Assembly (NCBI RefSeq): GCF_025766255.1
Contig: NW_026516891.1
Location: 1 to 35,175, forward strand
Direction of reading: 5' to 3'
Length of the DNA: 35,175 bases
Source: Zychaea mexicana
Lineage: Eukaryota > Mucoromycota > Mucoromycetes > Mucorales > Lichtheimiaceae
This document shows, one piece after another, positions 31,093 through 35,175 of the stretch. The position numbers were made by a program, and so were the translations under genes. Positions within the stretch are counted from its first letter, which is position 1. Every line of letters starts with the position of its first letter. The notes under the pieces were generated by a model. The model was given only the letters and a program-made list of their open reading frames with translations, had not been told where the DNA came from and searched no databases.

Positions 31093-31344
31093 CATTTTTT
31101 GAGTGTATAATATTAGCATGCTGGAATAAATTGGTATTTTGTGGAATGAGATTCTGTTGCCGTGTGAAATACAAAAACAGCTCGAGATGTTTTAAACTTG
31201 AAACTTGTTGGTAAATGTGCCGTCTGCGGTTCCGATGCATGTTCGTATGTGAAAATCTGGTTAATGGAAGTTGCTAGTAGTATACTATGTTCTATAAGCT
31301 TTGCTGCTGTAATTTGACTTTAAAGACGTTATAATAACGATGAC

Positions 31345-31480
31345 CCCTAAGTTTGTATTCAAGTGGCGATGAATGACCCCGGGTTGACCCCGGAATCTGA
31401 CCAATGAGCAACTGCAATGATTGGCGGCTGGATAAATAGTGCTCCCAGACCATCCGCTACATTTAATTAGTCGAATAGTC
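31345..31480 (+). promoter_or_regulatory. third promoter-like module (TGACCCCGG boxes, paired CCAAT, TATA-like)
   Basis: It contains aatgaccccgggttgaccccgg, then gaccaatgagc and an inverted attggcgg, and a TATA-like ggataaatag about 75 bases before an ATG at 31507. The TGACCCCGG and CCAAT parts match the beginnings of units 1 and 2. This ordered arrangement suggests real fungal promoters with CCAAT-binding complex sites. Confidence 0.45.
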
Positions 31481-31506
31481 CATAACGAACGGACAATTTA
31501 GCAGCG

Positions 31507-32107
31507 ATGACCCAAACGAACCATTATTTTCAAATGACGACTGATGACCCTGGATTCTGGCTAGGCGGCAATCGTATCCACAGCACTCAAACATGTTTAA
31601 AAAACTTTGACGAACGAATACACAACACAAATTATACACAGTTCATCATTGGTCATTTCAATTGCTGTCAAAGCCGTTGTATTCTGACTTTAGCAACGCC
31701 ATTGCACGTACAGGCGAACTTGTTTGAATATGCTCTATGCCAGCCGATACTTTTTTTAAAGAGAAGATAAGATACACAGCACCATTTAAAGAAAGACGGT
31801 ATCTAGCACTAATTTTTAATTATGACGATGGTGGGTCTTTGGAAACATACAAGCAAAGATGTATCTATCATACCATTACACCGAACAGCTACAGCACCGA
31901 TCATTTTCGAATCTATTTCTTACGAACAGGGAGTCTTACTCACATCATCTTTGCACACATATAGGCTTCGATCCAGCAAACTATCTAATCTTAGACAAGG
32001 ATAATTGGTATGTGATCTTGGCTATTTCTGCTGATGCTATAGTGATGAAGGAAACGCTATTTGATTGCAAAGGGAATAAAAAGGCCGGTCTGTGGCTTTT
32101 CCTGTGA
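31507..32107 (+). pseudogene. degenerate coding region of unknown function
   Basis: It starts with ATG 31507 (MTQTNHYFQMTTDDPGFW). Protein-like sequence then hops frames: KERRYLALIFNYDDGG (from 31737), then IGFDPANYLILDKDNW and KETLFDCKGNKKAGLWLFL up to a stop at 32105-32107. Either introns are missed or two frame changes have broken it. It follows the third promoter-like module, so it may be a diverged member of the same tandem family. No family recognised. Confidence 0.35.
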
Positions 32108-33399
32108 AAGAGACACTGGATTGCTTATTAAAAATAAAACCTGTAACCTAAAAAGAGAACATAAACATTAATACGTCGTCGTTGAAGCTTGTTGTTGTGG
32201 AGCTGGATTTTGTGAATATAAGGAACAGAAGCATTTCCGCTTATATGCAGGCTTCATGCTTATAAAGACACAGATACAACCGCTTTGTTAACGCAATCCG
32301 ACTAATCTTACTGCATTGTCATGATTTCAAGCAGCTACGCTACTGATGAGCATAGGACATCGTGGGGCATTAAGGCACTCAATAGGCTGAAAAGAAGGGC
32401 GTGTAAGCGCAACGGGTTTAGGGGCCTGGCAGCGAACGCCAGTGAGCGAGCAGGTTTAGTCGAACGCACAAGTCCTGGTGCGGGTTTACTAAGGTTTCGG
32501 GTTTAGAGTTTCCAATTGATGAGCTTGGATGTATATGGGACTCTCTTCTTCTTCTCCACCACCTCTTATTTTGGATTGTTTTATTTGTTGGCTATTTTAT
32601 ATACTTCTTGAATGCTGTATGTATTTGTACGTGTATTGAGAGATGATAAGCTTATGTCGGACACGATTTAGCAGATAACGTGAATGGCACTTGCCGCATT
32701 TGTTTTAGCAGAAAAAAGCTACGGCGATGGTGGTGTGCTGTGGGTTCTGTTTTTAATACTTTCCCACTACAAAACGTATCGCATTCACCTTCTTTCCACT
32801 GTCAATTGTAAAAGTACTTTTTTGTAGTAGTGAAGTCGGCAACTTCCAACAAAAATAATTCTTTACCAACATGATATGAAATGACTGGAAACTGGTATCT
32901 GTGAAAAAAAGGCAAAAGGTAACAGCCGAAGTCAAGCAACTTTTGAATGTTGGAAGGAGCAACACCGTTTGACATCACTGTAATAGTTCCTATTCAACGG
33001 CAAGGCGACAACGATGATGATCAACGACGACGATGTTAGTTTGGAGCTGCTCGTTAGATATACCGTTGTGAGGATACAATGGTTGGCTTATGACGTGTAT
33101 CTACACTAGATGGTATCTACACTGCTTCACTGCAGCCATTGCCAGAGTTGCAACAATCAATGTCTGTAGTTTCTCAAGTCACCATAGATACAGATTACGA
33201 CGCTCTTAAATAATAAGCTCAGGACACGTCCAAATGAGAAAGCTGTTCCGATGGAACTAGCAATGTAATCAAGGATGGGCACAGTAACGAAGAGGTGTGG
33301 TAGTATATATATTTATTATTGTAAAAAGGTCAAATATGACAAAAAAGCAAAGAGAGAAAGACAAAGAGAAGAGAAAGAGAGAGAGAGAAAGACAAAGAG

Positions 33400-33455
<56 letters not shown>

Positions 33456-33488
33456 AAGAAAGAGGGAAGAGAAAAAGAGAAGCTATGG
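32108..33488. other. region without a supported gene
   Basis: Short plus-strand pieces look protein-like (KKRQKVTAEVKQLLNVGR near 32901-32954; LQPLPELQQSMSVVSQVTID near 33130-33190, ending at a TAA), perhaps remnants of one gene, but they cannot be joined with confidence. Other short frames here (32321-32506, 32753-32965 minus) carry no recognisable features. Confidence 0.35.
33407..33454. repeat. (AG)24 microsatellite
   Basis: Twenty-four AG dinucleotides follow a longer GA-rich duplicated stretch from ~33350. It lies just past the stop codon of the minus-strand gene, in its presumed 3' region. Translations through it (Arg/Glu repeats) are artefacts. Confidence 0.95.
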
Positions 33489-33990
33489 CTAACAAGAAAG
33501 AAGCTCAGAAACTATCTTATCAAATAGCTTCATCGCATTGTTGACATGGCTGCCGTCATCCTTGTCTGATAACCACTGAGCGAATGCTGTCTTGGTTGCC
33601 GGGAATGGATCTGTCTTTTGGTGCTGGTTGGAGCGATGGATAGCGTTGTATGCAACGACTAACCACTCTTGATCCTCGGTGTCCTCGCTCTGAAAGATAG
33701 CCCAACAGGCTGGCAACACAGCGTTCCTGATCAGCGCATTGCATTCCTCACCATTGCCGTGATAGAGGGGATGATTGAATGGCAGGCCACATTTGAAACA
33801 CATTAAGCGCCTGTGAAGCAAAGTACAGAATAATTGAACGCAGGTTAGTAAAGAAAAAAAAAAGAAAATACGAGAACTTGGTATTAAGGCTACATACTTA
33901 TAGGTGAGGCACATGCCATATAAACCATGCTTGGTGAAGCACCTTTTGCAGTAGTCGTGCTGCGAATGATCGTCGTAAGGTGTAACGGAT
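33489..33990 (-). CDS. Cys/His-rich exons, possibly the C-terminal part of a helicase-like gene
   Basis: Exon 33990-33898 and exon 33810-33489 join over an 87-nt GT-AG intron. The joined product has clustered metal ligands: HDYCKRCFTKHGLYGMC, then LMCFKCGLPFNHPLYHGNGEEC. An alpha-helical tail follows (VLPACWAIFQSED, KTAFAQWLSDKDDGS) and ends at 33489. This looks like two zinc-binding modules. The exon 33990 starts in phase 2, so at least one upstream exon exists. Because a RecQ-like exon lies upstream on the same strand, I suspect the two belong to one gene, as C-terminal zinc-rich tails occur in some fungal RecQ-like helicases, but the connection across 34000-34740 is not demonstrated. Confidence 0.45.
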
Positions 33991-33999
33991 CTATGAAAG

Positions 34000-34742
34000 A
34001 AAACACGGCGCGCACTATATATAGTATATAAGTAGTATATATATAAGTAAATCTGTGTAACGTAAAAATACCCGATATAGTAAAATTGACGTCACTGAAT
34101 CCCATAAAAGGTACGTCGGAGTTTCAAACATATACCAAAAAAGGAGAAATGGGCTGAAAACCAACTTGAGCATAGAAGACTGTTTAATAATTTATTGATT
34201 ATAATTTTTTTTATTCTTAAAATATAATTTAATTTTTAAATTTTATTTTTAAATAAAAGATAATGATCATTATAAATAGGGGTGGTCCGAGAAAAAGTCT
34301 TTGATTTTTTTGAAGGTGTAGCTGGTCTTTGAGACGGTAGTCGAAATTCTAGAATGATTGTAATCATTCTAAGCACTTGCCTACAAGTGTCTCATAAACA
34401 GTGTCCTTTATTATTCTTTAATACCTAAGCTAATATTACTGATACTAACATCAAGCTATGTTTATTTATAATAATATAGATGACAATGACTACTAGCCTG
34501 GTCCTAGTACAAAAAGAAGTAGAAAGGGAAAGGATAGATAGTAGAAGATATTTTGTACTTTATCTATAAAATTTCCAGTTTTTTGAGTAATTCCTGTATC
34601 ACCACCATTGCCTTTTATGGAATCAAATTTATATCATCTGATAGCCCTGCGTCTGTAGTATTTAATGATATTTTTTTTACTGTGTAACGAGCACTTGGTG
34701 CTGAGATACAAAAGAAAGTAGGTGTGCCGGGACTTCTTTCAT
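34000..34742. other. AT-rich gap between the two cysteine-rich gene parts
   Basis: No gene supported. The block 34180-34260 is almost pure A/T. A GC-richer segment around 34281-34360 (ggggtggtccgagaaaaagtc) could be the end of a small inserted element, but I found no matching inverted end or target duplication. Confidence 0.4.
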
Positions 34743-35175
34743 TCAACCTGCGCGTGTACAAAGGCAGCAACAGGGTGGAGGGCAGGTGGTGATTGCTGTC
34801 GTCGTCGTTGCATTGGAGGCTGGTAAGTGTGACAAGTAAAATATATACACGATGAGTAAAATTGAACCTCTAAACAATAAGCTACAAAAACATATACTTG
34901 ACTTACATGTGAAGGGGCGGCAGATCAATGGAACTTCCTGCCGCGTCTGTGTTTGCAGGGCATTGGCTGACCGAACAGACAACGACAAGGAAGATTCATG
35001 GTGTGATTGTTGTGATAAGTCGTGACAGATGCCACACTCCACAGCTTCACTGTCGGCAAGACAGTTCAAGGATGGGCGACCGTCGAGATATTGCTGTAAC
35101 TTGAAACGAATGCATGTCTTGGACTATAACAGATTGTATATTAGCAAACGCAAATAGATTAACCTCCCAACTGTA
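34743..35175 (-). CDS. RecQ-type helicase-like fragment (zinc-binding region, 5' cut by the window)
   Basis: The exon 35123-34907 reads KTCIRFKLQQYLDGRPSLNC then EAVECGICHD. The spacing C-x~16-C...C-x2-C with the YLDG core is the zinc-binding subdomain that follows the two helicase lobes in RecQ-family enzymes (DNA strand separation, 3'-5'). The upstream exon ends at a donor near 35163 and leaves the window. Downstream, a donor GTAAGT at 34906 and an acceptor at 34820 lead to a short exon ending at 34743, or the frame can read straight through since the 87-nt intron has no stop. The helicase lobes themselves are not in view. Confidence 0.45.

Larger units (their letters stand above)
29073..31334 (+). 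repeat. tandem unit 2 (about 2.26 kb)
   Basis: Same order as unit 1: TGACCCCG boxes and CCAAT stretch at 29074-29165, conserved short frame near 29405-29500, ATGGCG plus GT donor at 29675, six ~204-bp repeats, then a tail. The extra length over unit 1 (~620 bp) equals three ~204-bp repeats. The tail frame 30844-31092 (DQERPEANEDYYKDPGLAISHYHIG region) looks truly coding and ends at a canonical donor caggtaagg (31076-31084). The matching tail in unit 1 is corrupted. Confidence 0.7.

Noticed and set aside
32338..32400. CTGATGAG suggesting a hammerhead ribozyme core
   Set aside because: No matching GAAA partner with a convincing stem II or stem I/III around it.
33275..33544. Arg/Glu-rich frames and a Ser/Leu-rich antisense frame
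   Set aside because: Translations of the AG microsatellite.

Overview
The window looks like a gene-poor, transposon-packed stretch of a fungal genome. I infer Mucoromycota (Mucorales-like). The reasons are short GT-AG introns (about 50-90 nt), a multi-exon gene of a type I know from Mucorales genomes (WSMEN-like and GYGE(A/V)K motifs), and a mix of chromovirus Ty3/Gypsy, PIF/Harbinger and hAT elements with matching introns. No bacterial-style operon, rRNA or CRISPR is present. Species is not determinable from the sequence alone.

Layout. 1-~5024: 3' part of a chromodomain Ty3/Gypsy retrotransposon (gag-protease, then RT-RNase H-integrase-chromodomain, polypurine tract, probable 3' LTR), cut by the window start. 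5866-10331 (minus): an 11-exon gene of a Mucorales-type family, whose second visible intron is swollen by a very AT-rich 2.1-kb DNA transposon (7864-9971). That transposon carries a decayed DDE transposase and a chromodomain. ~10880-17290: a long foldback element whose kilobase-scale inverted arms contain a 22-bp tandem repeat. Its right arm is split by a complete PIF/Harbinger element (14182-16829, TTA duplication, two genes), and the uninterrupted target is preserved in the left arm. 17290-18044: intergenic sequence with a tRNA-like locus. 18053-22546: a hAT-type element (8-bp duplication GTATTACA) that contains a second, transposase-bearing hAT element (18457-22084, 8-bp duplication GACTGAAA).

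23301-27287 (plus): a large nine-exon gene of unknown function. Its exons sum to exactly 1075 codons but contain four in-frame TAA codons. 27389-~31335: a two-copy tandem array of a 1.6-2.3-kb unit, each unit starting with a shared promoter-like module and containing 3 or 6 copies of a ~204-bp repeat. 31335-32160 starts with a third promoter-like module followed by a degenerate coding region. 33489-35175 (minus): zinc-cysteine-rich exons and, at the edge, an exon resembling the zinc-binding region of RecQ-type helicases.

Almost every element is broken by only one to four changes. Several are CAA-to-TAA or TGG-to-TGA/TAG-type stops, which fits recent invasion followed by C-to-T decay. The nested insertions give a readable relative chronology. 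The most unusual items are the intron-resident AT-rich transposon with a chromodomain, the foldback element that preserves its own empty site, a duplicate polypurine tract inside the Gypsy pol gene, and the unknown 1075-codon gene beside the tandem-repeat array and the helicase-like gene.
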